From Plut-88900 sp965116945 (lineage in GTDB: Bacteria > Chloroflexota > Dehalococcoidia > Plut-88900): a stretch of DNA of 64,000 nt. The stretch is taken from the NCBI GenBank assembly GCA_965116945.1, contig OZ220734.1:868001-932000 (forward strand), read 5' to 3'. The position numbers were made by a program, and so were the translations under genes. The first letter of the stretch is position 1. Every line of letters begins with the position of its first letter. Of this stretch, positions 48,614-57,592 are shown piece by piece. The notes under the pieces are model-generated. The model saw only the letters and a program-made list of their open reading frames with translations, had not been told where the DNA came from and ran no database searches.

Positions 48614-49276
48614 ATGGCACTTCGCATCAACGACACAGCCCCGGACTTCACGGCCAAAACCAGCGAAGGCACGGTCAACTTTCACGAGTGGATCGGCGAC
48701 GGCTGGGCAATGCTCTTTTCACATCCAAAGGACTTTACGCCGGTCTGTGCGACCGAACTGGGCCACGTGGCAAGCGTCAAGGGCGAGTTCGAAAAGCGCG
48801 GCTGCAAGGTCATGGGCCTGAGCGTGGACAAGGTGGAAGACCACCAGCGCTGGGCGTCCGACATCGAAGACCTGGCAGGGACTGCGCTGAATTTCCCCAT
48901 CATAGCCGACGAAGATCTGAACGTAGCGAAGCTATACGACATGCTGCCGGCGGAGGAGGGGAGTTCTTCCGAAGGCCGGACAGCCGCGACCAATGCTACG
49001 GTCCGAACCGTGTTCCTGGTCGGGCCTGACAAGAAGATCAAGATGAGCCTGACGTACCCGATGAGCACAGGCCGGAATTTTAGCGAGCTTCTGAGAGTCA
49101 TCGACTCGTGCCAGCTTACTGCCAAGCACAAGGTGGCGACGCCCGCCAACTGGAACCAGGGCGAGGATGTCATCATAGTCCCGGCGGTGAACGACGAGGC
49201 GGCCAAGGAGCTATTCCCGGACGGCTGGGATGCGGTCAAGCCCTACCTGCGAAAGGTGAAAGACCCGAGCGCCTAG
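48614..49276 (+). CDS. 1-Cys type peroxiredoxin (AhpC/TSA, Prx6 group)
   Basis: A 220-residue hydroperoxide reductase. The active site is HPKDFTPVCATELG with peroxidatic Cys45, the Thr and Arg partners being in place; the C-terminal domain (ATPANWNQGEDVIIVPAVND) is that of the Prx6 subfamily. GGAGAGGGGGAG precedes the ATG. It uses cysteine, in contrast to the UGA-containing peroxiredoxin-like protein at 24875-25366. Codon use is more biased than in its neighbours, which suggests high expression. It is closed by a strong terminator. Confidence 0.95.
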   Translation: MALRINDTAPDFTAKTSEGTVNFHEWIGDGWAMLFSHPKDFTPVCATELGHVASVKGEFEKRGCKVMGLSVDKVEDHQRWASDIEDLAGTALNFPIIADEDLNVAKLYDMLPAEEGSSSEGRTAATNATVRTVFLVGPDKKIKMSLTYPMSTGRNFSELLRVIDSCQLTAKHKVATPANWNQGEDVIIVPAVNDEAAKELFPDGWDAVKPYLRKVKDPSA

Positions 49277-49311
49277 GGCAAGCTCTCTCTAAACCAGAAG
49301 AGTCAAGAAAG

Positions 49312-49345
49312 CGACCGGCGGAATCACTGCCGGTCGTTTTCTTGT
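49312..49345 (+). terminator. Intrinsic terminator after peroxiredoxin
   Basis: Stem CGACCGGC (49312-49319) with GCCGGTCG (49329-49336), 9-base loop, then TTTTCTTGTTT. Confidence 0.9.
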
Positions 49346-49367
49346 TTGCCCAAAAGTCGCTTTTTGG

Positions 49368-51923
49368 CTATTCCAGTTGGCCTGCGCTTTCGGTGACCCG
49401 CGGCACTTCGATTTCGCTGGTGCGGAGCCAGACGCCGGTTGGGATATCGGAGGGGAGGTAGCGGATGTCCGGGGTTATGGTTTGGCCATCTACGGCCTGG
49501 AAGGCTAGTTCTACGCGTCCATCGAAGAGGAATCGGGTGCGAATTTGGCCTATGGCAGTTTCGTCTAACTCTACGTCACTGCTCAGCAGCCACCGGTCGG
49601 TTGGGGCGTCAGCGGGCAAATGCCTGAGGTCCGGCAGCACTGATTCGCCGTTGGACAGCTCCACGCCATGTTCTATCCGGCCGTCTTCACCGAGTCGGGC
49701 GATGATGCGCAGTCGGCGGGGCGACATATTGGCTTCGGGGTCGAGGGACTCGGGGGTGAACAGCTCGTCAATCGCTTCGTTGTCGGCTATGGAAAGGTTG
49801 GTGAGGAACCGTGAGTTTTGGGCGTCAATGTCACCCGCGGCGCAGAGGACGGCGTCGATGGCTGTGCCGTAGATTGGGAGGACAGCGCGCATCTCGGTAT
49901 CAAGGTCTATGTGGACGTCAACGTGCTCCGAGCCCGCCAGCCGAAGAGCGTTGCGCAAGGTTGGTTCCGTATCACCGCAGGATGCATCCGAAGTGAACTC
50001 GCTGACCATTGACTGAACGTCAGGATCATCCCAGCCGGCATCTGAGGCCCGGGCTGCCGTGACTATTTCGGCGGCTGTTATGGTGGGGGCCAGGACGGCC
50101 TCGGCATAATTAAGCTGGGAGTGGACGTTCAGGGCTTCAGCAAAGGTAAGCGCTCTGCCCAGTCCGGTCCAGATCTGGTGTGCCATCCAAAAGCCGGACA
50201 TAGACGAATAGCTTTGGGCTGCCACGTCAGCGGAGCCGAGGAGCAGGTTTTCGACGGCGACGGGGTTGATTGCCTCGCCGGCGGCAAAGCCCTTGATCAG
50301 ACCCTGGGCCGAGACGTCTGCAATCAGTTCCGAGGCGAACATCTTAAGTGCGGTACTGGAGGACGGGTTGTCGAGGGCGATGGCCTGTCGTTTTGGAGAC
50401 ACGGGGAGGTCGGGCAGGGCTGGGCGTTCGAAGATGTCGGGGAGTACATATGCGGCCACGCCGGCGGCGTAGACTGCCTTGGCCTGGGTGTCGGGGTCGA
50501 TTTCGGCGTCGGGGCTGGCGATGGACTGTACAGAGTTGGTGACTTCTCCTTTTTCATCGACTTCTGACGACACCCTGTAGTTGTTCCCGACAGCCCTTAC
50601 AGGGACCGAGTCGAAGGTGAAGCCACTGAGTACCATGAGGTTATGCCAGGCGCCGTGCCAGCTTACCTCGTTCTCATCCTCATCGTCGGCGACGACTGCG
50701 ACGAATACCCAGGATGGACCGGCTTGGCGGAAAGTCACCTCCAGGGAAGTCAATTCTTCGATGGAGGTGCTAGCAGCAGTAGCCAGATCCTCGCTGGAAT
50801 GGTGAGACCCACCGGCCTGCCATATGTCCTCGGAAGCATCAATTGGGTCGGTCCTTTCAAAGACCCGGGGCCCGACCACGTAGACGAAGGCGTTTCCTCC
50901 AACATCGGCCAAATCTCCGCCGCCCAGGTTTCCAACGCGATAGTTGATGGTGAAAGGCTCGCCTGCCACCACTTCTTCGGGTACGTCAGTGGCCTCAACC
51001 TTGATGAGTACCCTACCCTGTTTTTCCTGATCATCGACCAGGTGAATCGTAAGGTCGAAATCGGCCGCGAGGGGCTGAAGGTCTCGCTCCAGGTAGGTGG
51101 TTGCCTCAATCAAGTAGATGCCGGGCTGCAGATATTGTTCAATGCGGGCGTTCCGACCGCCCCCGCCATCATCGTTGGCACCTATTACGTTCCCGGTGGC
51201 CGATGCCATCGAGAGCACGGGGTCACCCTCTTCCGACACGAGATCGACGCGTACAGTACCAGCTTCGGGAAGGGAGAAGGAGTAGCCGTAGGCCGGGTGG
51301 GCCTCGACGAAGCGGGAGCCACAGGTGTCGATGTTCCATGAGCCGGATGCGGTAAGGTCGACGCCCGGGAGGAGGGCGCCGAGATCGGTGATCTCGCAGC
51401 CTTCGACGTAGCTGACGGAGATTGTGAAGTTTGCGGCGCCACGATCACGGCCCCCGACGGTTGTGGCTTCGACGAGGTATACACCTGGGTCCAGGGCGCG
51501 TTCGATGCGTGCGTCAAGACCGTCCCCGCCGTCGTCATTCTCAGTGATGCGGCTGCCATCCTCGGTAATCAGATAGAGATAGGAGTCTGCATTTTCGGAT
51601 GACAGGTTTATACGGATTCTGCCGCTTTCGGAGACCTCAAAGCGGTAGGTACGGGCAACACTATCCGTACGAAAACGGGAATCACAGCCATCGGTAGTCC
51701 AGCGTCCGTTGGCCCTCAATTCATATTCCAGGCCAAGGGTACGGAGATCCGTTACCCGACAGTTTGGGTTTTGTTGGGCGAGGACAGTGTCGCCAACTGT
51801 AAAAGTAAGGACAACTCCGGTGAGAGCGACAGCTAAGAGGGCAACAATTGCACCCAGAATAACCAGAGCGCGGAGTCGGGACGAGGGCGAAACTGCTTCA
51901 TTAGTCGTTGACTCTTTGAGCAT
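49368..51923 (-). CDS. Large secreted multi-domain protein (PPC-like, CARDB-like, C-terminal repeats)
   Basis: An 851-residue exported protein. A hydrophobic segment at about 18-42 is a signal or anchor without a lipobox. Two PPC-like beta domains follow (about 55-170 and 172-300), each with a Cys pair and an ENDDGGDGLDARIERALDPG-type segment. A CARDB-like domain lies near 310-430 (TDVPEEVVAGEPFTINYRVG), then a long helical middle part. The C-terminus has two 48-residue repeats (LPDLRHLPADAPTDRWLLSS and TPDIRYLPSDIPTGVWLRTS). No catalytic motif is visible. A surface binding role is likely but unproved. Confidence 0.8.
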   Translation of the reverse strand: MLKESTTNEAVSPSSRLRALVILGAIVALLAVALTGVVLTFTVGDTVLAQQNPNCRVTDLRTLGLEYELRANGRWTTDGCDSRFRTDSVARTYRFEVSESGRIRINLSSENADSYLYLITEDGSRITENDDGGDGLDARIERALDPGVYLVEATTVGGRDRGAANFTISVSYVEGCEITDLGALLPGVDLTASGSWNIDTCGSRFVEAHPAYGYSFSLPEAGTVRVDLVSEEGDPVLSMASATGNVIGANDDGGGGRNARIEQYLQPGIYLIEATTYLERDLQPLAADFDLTIHLVDDQEKQGRVLIKVEATDVPEEVVAGEPFTINYRVGNLGGGDLADVGGNAFVYVVGPRVFERTDPIDASEDIWQAGGSHHSSEDLATAASTSIEELTSLEVTFRQAGPSWVFVAVVADDEDENEVSWHGAWHNLMVLSGFTFDSVPVRAVGNNYRVSSEVDEKGEVTNSVQSIASPDAEIDPDTQAKAVYAAGVAAYVLPDIFERPALPDLPVSPKRQAIALDNPSSSTALKMFASELIADVSAQGLIKGFAAGEAINPVAVENLLLGSADVAAQSYSSMSGFWMAHQIWTGLGRALTFAEALNVHSQLNYAEAVLAPTITAAEIVTAARASDAGWDDPDVQSMVSEFTSDASCGDTEPTLRNALRLAGSEHVDVHIDLDTEMRAVLPIYGTAIDAVLCAAGDIDAQNSRFLTNLSIADNEAIDELFTPESLDPEANMSPRRLRIIARLGEDGRIEHGVELSNGESVLPDLRHLPADAPTDRWLLSSDVELDETAIGQIRTRFLFDGRVELAFQAVDGQTITPDIRYLPSDIPTGVWLRTSEIEVPRVTESAGQLE

Positions 51924-51991
51924 GACCGATTCCCCCTTGGCGAGATAGCCCGAAAGGATACAAGGTATCGGGCTAAAGGGCTATAGTGCAG

Positions 51992-53191
51992 CTAGGGGTC
52001 TGGGGTGGGGGTTGGGGGTGGGGCGATGGGCACCGACGGGACGTAGCCCACCATTTCTACAAACCCTTTGCCGGAAACGGGAGAGCCCTCCCTAGCACCC
52101 GATGCCGCGACGGCGCCTTCCCAATAGATCACGGGTATGAACTCGCTGATGTGGAATTCGGAGCTTTCGATAACGGCTTCCAGGTCAAGGGTGAGGTCCA
52201 GGGAGTCGACGCGGAGCTTCCAGCTAACGGGGTATATGCCGCCGGTGTTGGGGCTGGACCAAGTGTCGATTGGCTCGAGGAAGATGTCGGGGGCGGGGAG
52301 GTGGACGGGGCCGGAGTTCCGGGGGACGAAGGTGCCGTAGGTGGCTATATGCCTCTTATCTTCCTGCTCCCAGACTACGGATATCATGATGTCCGATCCG
52401 TCTTCGAGGTTAAGGCTGAGCCAGTCCCAGCCGATGGGGGCGATGGAGAAATTGCCCCACTGGTGGTCGAACCAGGTGGTCCCGGTGACGGGAAGGGCGT
52501 CTCCGGAAACCGACACCGAGCCGGTGGTATCGAGGTCCGTGCGGGAGTAGTAGTAGGTCTTGCCGGCGATGCCAAGGTCCACGAAACCGGTGTCATCATG
52601 GAGTACGGCGGCCTTGCGGGAGTCGGCTTTGAGGTTTACGGCGTATTCGCCGATTGCGAAGGAAAGCTGGTAATTCTGGCCGTCGCCTTTCATGTGCCAG
52701 TCGCCAATGGTCAGGTCGAATTCCCCGGAGGAAGTTTCGAGAAGGGGAAAGTCGGGCCGTTCACTGGCTAGGTGGAGACCCTTTTCGTGGTCTGCAAAAC
52801 TGAGGTGGACCAACCTGGGGGTGAAGCCACCCTCCAGCACGGACTGGAAGGTCACGAAATGGTAACTGAACTCCCGACCGTCTTTGGTGGCGACATGGCC
52901 GTTGAAGTACCACCATTCCAGTGGCGAAGCATGGACGCCTTCGTCGTGGGGGAGTTGGACTACACCGTCGGGCCAGGGGGTGGATGTGGGGACGGGGGAA
53001 GGTTCTGGGGTGGAAGTTGGGGGTAGAAGGGGCGTCGGGGAGGGGGTCGGCGAAGAAGAAGGGGATGGGGTGGGGTTGGGGATCTTGGTGGGGGGAGGGG
53101 TGGACTCACCGGCACATGCAGCCAAAAGGGCCAACAAAAGGACTGCCGCAAGGAGGGCCGGAGCGGTGTTGAAGCAGCGTAATCTCAGCAT
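51992..53191 (-). CDS. CrtC/AttH-like (lipocalin-like) lipoprotein
   Basis: A 399-residue lipoprotein: signal peptide with lipobox LLAAC (Cys26), a Pro/Ser/Thr linker to about residue 75, then a CrtC/AttH-type two-barrel domain with SPLEWWYFNGHVATKDGREF, VHLSFADHEKGLHLASERPD and GTTWFDHQWGNFSIAPIGWD. Carotenoid hydratases have this fold, but many exported members have no known activity. I chose ATG 53191, directly before the signal peptide; an earlier ATG would overlap the end of the upstream gene region. The C-terminus is again Pro/Thr-rich. Probably co-transcribed with YgjP-like and LivJ-like genes. Confidence 0.9.
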   Translation of the reverse strand: MLRLRCFNTAPALLAAVLLLALLAACAGESTPPPTKIPNPTPSPSSSPTPSPTPLLPPTSTPEPSPVPTSTPWPDGVVQLPHDEGVHASPLEWWYFNGHVATKDGREFSYHFVTFQSVLEGGFTPRLVHLSFADHEKGLHLASERPDFPLLETSSGEFDLTIGDWHMKGDGQNYQLSFAIGEYAVNLKADSRKAAVLHDDTGFVDLGIAGKTYYYSRTDLDTTGSVSVSGDALPVTGTTWFDHQWGNFSIAPIGWDWLSLNLEDGSDIMISVVWEQEDKRHIATYGTFVPRNSGPVHLPAPDIFLEPIDTWSSPNTGGIYPVSWKLRVDSLDLTLDLEAVIESSEFHISEFIPVIYWEGAVAASGAREGSPVSGKGFVEMVGYVPSVPIAPPPTPTPDP

Positions 53192-53237
53192 GGCTTTCAA
53201 AATTATGCCATAGCTTCGGGGCGGAGGCCGTTGTGGG

Positions 53238-54008
53238 TCAAAGGGGGAGGACGGAGCCGGTTTCCCGGAGCAGCTTGCGGCGGCGCTGGACATCGGGGAG
53301 GGCCCGGGCCACGACGTCCCAGAATTCGGGGGAGTGGCCCATCACGGACAGATGGGCCAGCTCATGTACAACGATGTACTCGATGACATCGGGAGGGAGC
53401 ATCATATTGCGCCAGCTGAATCGGAGGGTGCCGTCCGGGGCGCAGCTGCCCCACTGGCTACGTTGAGTCCTGACCATGACCCGATACTTCTTCCTTAGGC
53501 CCATGCGTGACCACCATTGGTCGACAAGTGGGGGAATGTGGGCCTGGGCCCGGGCGCGATACCAAGCCTCGAAGGCTTTACGCAGGGCGTCGCGGCGCTC
53601 TTCATCATCGAGGGCTGGGGGCACTAAGACTCGAAAGGTCTCGGCGTGCAGTTCGATCTTGGGCCTGGCGACTTGGGCAGGCTCCACCACCAGGAGGCAG
53701 CTTCGACCCAAAAAGGGCAGGGAGTCGCCGGTGACGAAGGCCAGGGGTTGGCCGCCATTGGGTGATTCGGCCAACAGCTTGATAAGTTTCGGGGCCCTAT
53801 CAAGGACGACCGAGCGGATCAGGGCGTAGGAAGCACGAGCCGGGGCGGAGACTAGGAGGCCATCGGGAGTCAAGGCGAACTCTATAGTCCTTTTGCGCCG
53901 AGGGCTGCGGCGGACGCGGTATTCGATGGTCGTGCCTTCGAAGGAGACCCGGTCGCGGGTCCTTTTGGGGCCGGGTGTGGGGGGCGGTCTACGGGATGCG
54001 GGGGTCAC
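53238..54008 (-). CDS. YgjP-like zinc metallopeptidase (DUF45)
   Basis: A 256-residue protein of the YgjP/UtpA group related to SprT. The zinc site is VVHELAHLSVMGHSPEFW, i.e. HExxH-like HELAH with a third His eight residues on. The RSQWGSCAPDGTLRFSWRNM segment before it is the family signature. The N-terminus is basic (RRPPPTPGPKRTRDR). The start is GTG, 18 bases after the binding-protein stop. Likely cytoplasmic. Physiological substrate unknown. Confidence 0.93.
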   Translation of the reverse strand: MTPASRRPPPTPGPKRTRDRVSFEGTTIEYRVRRSPRRKRTIEFALTPDGLLVSAPARASYALIRSVVLDRAPKLIKLLAESPNGGQPLAFVTGDSLPFLGRSCLLVVEPAQVARPKIELHAETFRVLVPPALDDEERRDALRKAFEAWYRARAQAHIPPLVDQWWSRMGLRKKYRVMVRTQRSQWGSCAPDGTLRFSWRNMMLPPDVIEYIVVHELAHLSVMGHSPEFWDVVARALPDVQRRRKLLRETGSVLPL

Positions 54009-54026
54009 GGTTGACAGGTGGAAACT

Positions 54027-55169
54027 CTAGTTGCCAGTCAGGACCCGGTAGCCGAAGTTCTCGGGGGTCCTCTCGGCGACGGGGAGGACTTCGACGACGG
54101 CCCGGGAGAGCCCGACAACCTCACCGTCTTTGTCGAAGCTGTAGTTATCGCCGATGGCGCCGCTCCAAGTTAGGCCGTAGAGGCAGTCCCGGAAGCCGTC
54201 GGCGTCCTGGTCATCGCCGGTCTTTTTGAGGCACTCGGCGGCGATGTAGACGTTGTCGTAGGCGGAGCCGAGGTGCCAGGGGAGGGTGATGTACTGGTAG
54301 CGCTCCCGAAAGTTAGCGAGAACTTCCTGGGACTTGGCGTTGGTGGGGTCGGGGGCGGCTGTGATGGCCTTCATGCCGGTGGCGGCGTCCCCTGCGATCT
54401 GCTGGGCAGTGGTCCCGACGCTGACGGTTTCGCCGTAGATAGGGCCATCGTAGCCCATCTCCCGGGCCTGCTTGATGATGTTCCCGGCGGCGGTCTCGGA
54501 CTGGGGGGCTATGTGGAGGGCGTCGGGGTTGGAGGCGAGGAGTGTGGTCAGGTGAGTCGTGAACTCGGTAGTGTCTGATGCGTAGTTCTCGGAGGCGGCG
54601 ACCGCGCCGCCGAGCTCCTGGAACCGGGCGACGGAGGTGCGGGTCACGGCCTCGGCGTAGGGGGTGTCCTCGGTGATGGTGGCGAGGCTGCGTATGCCGT
54701 CAGCCCAGAGGGTGCTGCCGGTGTTGATGCCGACCTCGATGTCGCTGATCTGGGTGCGGAAGATGTAGTCTCCGGCGTGGGCGATGTCGGGGTTGCTGGC
54801 GAGGCCTGAGAAGAGGACCACGCCGTCGGCCTCGGCGAGAGGGGCGACGCCGAGCATAGCGCCGCTGCATGAGGGCCCGAGGATGATCTTTACGCCTTCA
54901 TCGTCGGTGAGCCGGTTGTAGGCGGCCCTGGCATCGTCGGCGTTGCACATGGAGTCTTCGACGACGAGTTCCAGCATACGGCCGTCGATGCCGCCGGCAG
55001 CGTTGATCTCGTCGAGGGCCAACTGCTTGGACTGCCAGGCGACGGTGCCGTATGTCTCGCCGGCGCCCGAGAGGGACTCCATCACGCCGATGCGGTAGGG
55101 GTCGGGTTCGGAGGCGCAGGCGAGTATGAGGAGTAGGGGGAGGAGGAGGGATTTAATTGATTTAGTCAT
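54027..55169 (-). CDS. Branched-chain amino acid-type ABC transporter substrate-binding protein
   Basis: A 380-residue lipoprotein with short signal peptide and lipobox LILAC (Cys18), then a type I periplasmic binding fold (Peripla_BP_6): YRIGVMESLSGAGETYGTVA, LALDEINAAGGIDGRMLELV, GVKIILGPSCSGAML and DGPIYGETVSVGTTAQQIAG. No permease or ATPase gene lies in the window, so its transporter must be elsewhere or it serves as a sensor. The palindrome ATAGGT-TTGT-ACCTAT (55168-55183) covers the start codon region. First gene of a likely three-gene transcript with YgjP-like and CrtC-like genes. Confidence 0.94.
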   Translation of the reverse strand: MTKSIKSLLLPLLLILACASEPDPYRIGVMESLSGAGETYGTVAWQSKQLALDEINAAGGIDGRMLELVVEDSMCNADDARAAYNRLTDDEGVKIILGPSCSGAMLGVAPLAEADGVVLFSGLASNPDIAHAGDYIFRTQISDIEVGINTGSTLWADGIRSLATITEDTPYAEAVTRTSVARFQELGGAVAASENYASDTTEFTTHLTTLLASNPDALHIAPQSETAAGNIIKQAREMGYDGPIYGETVSVGTTAQQIAGDAATGMKAITAAPDPTNAKSQEVLANFRERYQYITLPWHLGSAYDNVYIAAECLKKTGDDQDADGFRDCLYGLTWSGAIGDNYSFDKDGEVVGLSRAVVEVLPVAERTPENFGYRVLTGN

Positions 55170-55183
55170 AGGTTTGTACCTAT
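55168..55183 (-). promoter_or_regulatory. Palindrome at start of binding-protein gene
   Basis: ATAGGT-TTGT-ACCTAT, a perfect 6+6 inverted repeat that overlaps the start codon. It could be an operator or a small mRNA hairpin limiting initiation. Confidence 0.35.
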
Positions 55184-55378
55184 TTAATCGTTCCCAGGGG
55201 AAAATTTTGGGCTTATATACCTTGGGGCTCCGGGACTATGGAGATAGGCTAGCGTCAGCTGTACGACCGCTTTCGACACGTTCTCGAAGTTATCCAGGAT
55301 GTAAAAGTCTACCTCTGACTTTTGTCCGTACTAACGCACTAGTTTTAGGTTAGGCCCGTGTCAGATGTCCAGTCTTTT

Positions 55379-55657
55379 TCATGGGCAGGGAGCAGTAGAT
55401 AAGACTTCTAAGCTTTGACGTGCCATGCGCTCTAACGTCAGTAAGCCATTTAGAGGTTCGTTAACGGTATCGGCATCTAACTCTCGGTATTCTTCTACGT
55501 AGTCTCTAGCCGCTGTTAACTTTCGAGTCCATTCTGATCTCTTAGAGCAAATTACGTCTCTCTCACTGTTATCTAAGAAGTCGTCGGCTACCATCGAGTC
55601 TAACTCTATGAGAAAGTTCTGCACAAAGTCTACGTGCCCAGCTCGCTTTAGCCACAT
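55379..55657 (-). CDS. Hypothetical protein, probably 3' part of a frameshifted lipoprotein gene
   Basis: A 92-residue acidic, helical protein (FLIELDSMVADDFLDN, then WTRKLTAARDYVEEYRELDA). The frame stays open for about 45 codons upstream of the ATG, and there reads as a Thr/Pro linker (STPQVRPTPIPTAINERE), as expected downstream of a lipoprotein signal. The lipoprotein N-terminus lies in another frame at 55648-55926. So this is likely the body of one lipoprotein split by a frameshift near 55745-55800. AT-rich like the rest of the island; no family recognised. Confidence 0.5.
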   Translation of the reverse strand: MWLKRAGHVDFVQNFLIELDSMVADDFLDNSERDVICSKRSEWTRKLTAARDYVEEYRELDADTVNEPLNGLLTLERMARQSLEVLSTAPCP

Positions 55658-55926
55658 CTGATGTTCTCTCTCGTTGATGGCGGTAGGAATAGGGGTAGGA
55701 CGTACCTGGGGCGTAGAGTCGCGCGTCGCGAAGTAGGCGTGTAGGTCCTTTGCTGTGCACGTACAGTAGCATATCGTGCTACTGCTGTAGAAGAAGATGC
55801 TTGCGCCTGAGACTGCGTCGGTGTAAGAGAATTTGCTTCATCATCGTTCAACGAAACTCTCAATCCCACCACACACGCCCCCATAAGAACGATAATGATT
55901 AACAATACAAGAATTACCTTAACCAA
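55648..55926 (-). pseudogene. Lipoprotein N-terminus, frameshifted
   Basis: The start MVKVILVLLIIIVLMGACVV is a clear lipoprotein signal with lipobox MGAC (Cys18), followed by NDDEANSLTPTQSQAQASSS. After about residue 50 this frame becomes Arg-rich and unlike a real protein, while the -1 frame continues as linker and acidic helical domain (55379-55657). A single-base change near 55745-55800 would restore one gene of about 180 residues. Sequencing error, true pseudogene and programmed shift cannot be told apart by eye. Confidence 0.5.
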
Positions 55927-56244
55927 AATGGAACCCCCTATCTGCTTGGTTCTGGCTACTCATCACTAGTCGCCATCACACAGTAGGCCGCGAGGGGGCG
56001 CGCGGCCAGCCCTCGCTGATGGGCACATAGTTGAATTGATGGCCTTAGACTTGTGATGAGCCTGAATCGGATCTATCACAGCAGAGATAGAGCGTAACGC
56101 GGCGTCCAAGGATAAAGGCATGGCATTAGGGGGTGGTGGTTAGGCCTTGGAATCATGTGGGGTCAAGCAACAAGCCGTACGATAGTCCAAGGCCTAAGGC
56201 ATCCCTTATCGATTTCACCCACAAATGGAGCATAGTATTTCGCA
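55927..56244. other. Intergenic gap in AT-rich island
   Basis: About 320 bases without a supported gene. The 63-residue open frame overlapping the right end lies antiphase in the YaaC-like gene and is not credible. Confidence 0.4.
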
Positions 56245-57339
56245 CTAGGCATCCTTTTCCCAGTGATAAGGACCTCGCAAAACGTCCACCACCATAAGCG
56301 GATACACTTCCTGAATCCAGTCCATAGCTCTAATGATAAAAGGATAAATTGCATCCCCCTTTTGCGGGTGAGCCAAGCTAACCCAAATTGTTGGGTAATA
56401 CCTGCATATCATGCCGAGAATATATGACAGCATGAAGCAAAGCGCGATGGGAGTGAAATATTCCCCCGAGTTAAGCGGAGGATATAGCACGATATCACTT
56501 TTTCTAGATTGTCCGAACCTCTGTGCAAGGAACGGCATGAATGGTGGATCATAACGGACAATAATGTTGCTACCGCTACTGTCAACGACTAAATTTGGGC
56601 ACTGATTGTTAGGAAAGATATCCTCTACTCCAACTTCGGAGAGCTCTGCTACAATCACCGATGAAGGCCCCTCAATAAACTTAGGCAACGCGAACTCAAA
56701 TTGGGAATTGTCGTAATCGTTGTCGACGGAAACTAGTGGGACGAAGGGGGGCCTCTCTTTACGCCAGGCGGCATACTGATCCGCTATATCTGGAATCCGT
56801 GATGCGATGTCTTCCAGCGTAACTTCGCAATCGGAGTGCGGGGGACGCACCCTTAAACAATTATTGACTTCCAGTGAGTTATTGCGAAAGTAAAATGATT
56901 TTCCAGTGACCTCAAGAAAATGACGGAATAGTCCAGCCTTTAGCTTTACTGGAAGAGCACCTAAGTCTCGGGTTTGACTAGTCAAGACATTCTTCCATGC
57001 ATGACCGCCGATACCATGTCCTTCCTTGAGGTCAGTTTCCCTTACTCCTGAAGACATGAATAGAACTAATCCACGAGAAAGGGTCGCGACACCGTAGTAT
57101 TGGAGTAATGGCCGGACGGTTGTGTTGGCCGCGTAAGCACTAGTGAAGTACTCGCGAGCCTGATTGAAACTTGCCGCGATTTCGCGGGCTTTGGCAACTT
57201 TAGGATCATGTTTGTGGCGAACTCCATAGTTCCAAGTTATGACATCGAGCGTTTCGAATTCGCGAAGGGCATACCATGTATCTCTACTGTACGGCAACGA
57301 TAAATCCGTCATAGTACTATCTTTACCTAATTCCTCCAT
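56245..57339 (-). CDS. YaaC-like protein
   Basis: A 364-residue protein similar to the Bacillus YaaC family: AREYFTSAYAANTTVRPLLQ followed by YYGVATLSRGLVLFM, GHGIGGHAWKNVL and, near the C-terminus, FTPIALCFMLSYILGMICRY YPTIWVSL. Function of the family is unknown. The gene is much more AT-rich than the surrounding chromosome and lies beside a tRNA gene, which suggests acquisition with an island. A later ATG (nine codons on) is an alternative start; neither has a strong ribosome site. Confidence 0.75.
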   Translation of the reverse strand: MEELGKDSTMTDLSLPYSRDTWYALREFETLDVITWNYGVRHKHDPKVAKAREIAASFNQAREYFTSAYAANTTVRPLLQYYGVATLSRGLVLFMSSGVRETDLKEGHGIGGHAWKNVLTSQTRDLGALPVKLKAGLFRHFLEVTGKSFYFRNNSLEVNNCLRVRPPHSDCEVTLEDIASRIPDIADQYAAWRKERPPFVPLVSVDNDYDNSQFEFALPKFIEGPSSVIVAELSEVGVEDIFPNNQCPNLVVDSSGSNIIVRYDPPFMPFLAQRFGQSRKSDIVLYPPLNSGEYFTPIALCFMLSYILGMICRYYPTIWVSLAHPQKGDAIYPFIIRAMDWIQEVYPLMVVDVLRGPYHWEKDA

Positions 57340-57459
57340 TGCCTTTGCAAAACCAAGCGCGCGTCGGGATTAATCGCGCCAAGTGTCTTTATTGGAGAAA
57401 TAATCTAATCATTGAATAGGAGTGCAAACAGCATGGCATGGGGTTTGATCGAATGAAAC

Positions 57460-57535
57460 TGGTGGCAACGGCTGGATTTGAACCAGCGACCTTGGCCTTA
57501 TGAAGACCCTGCTCTAACCACTGAGCTACGTTGCC
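57460..57535 (-). tRNA. tRNA-Met (anticodon CAU)
   Basis: On the minus strand a full cloverleaf: acceptor GGCAACG/CGTTGCC, D stem GCTC/GAGC, anticodon loop TTCATAA, 5-base variable loop, T arm GCTGG-TTCAAAT-CCAGC, then A and an encoded CCA. The anticodon stem has a G-U pair and one end mismatch. CAU could be elongator Met or, if lysidine-modified, Ile; the acceptor lacks the initiator C1-A72 type mismatch, so not initiator. Confidence 0.93.
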
Positions 57536-57592
57536 GAGAGGTGCGGTCGGGCTACAAATCTAGCACCAGATTTTCGGCCAGTCAATCGGGCC

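Noticed and set aside
56163..56354. A 63-codon minus-strand frame rich in Trp and Cys
   Set aside because: It overlaps the end of the YaaC-like gene in another frame and has no ribosome site.
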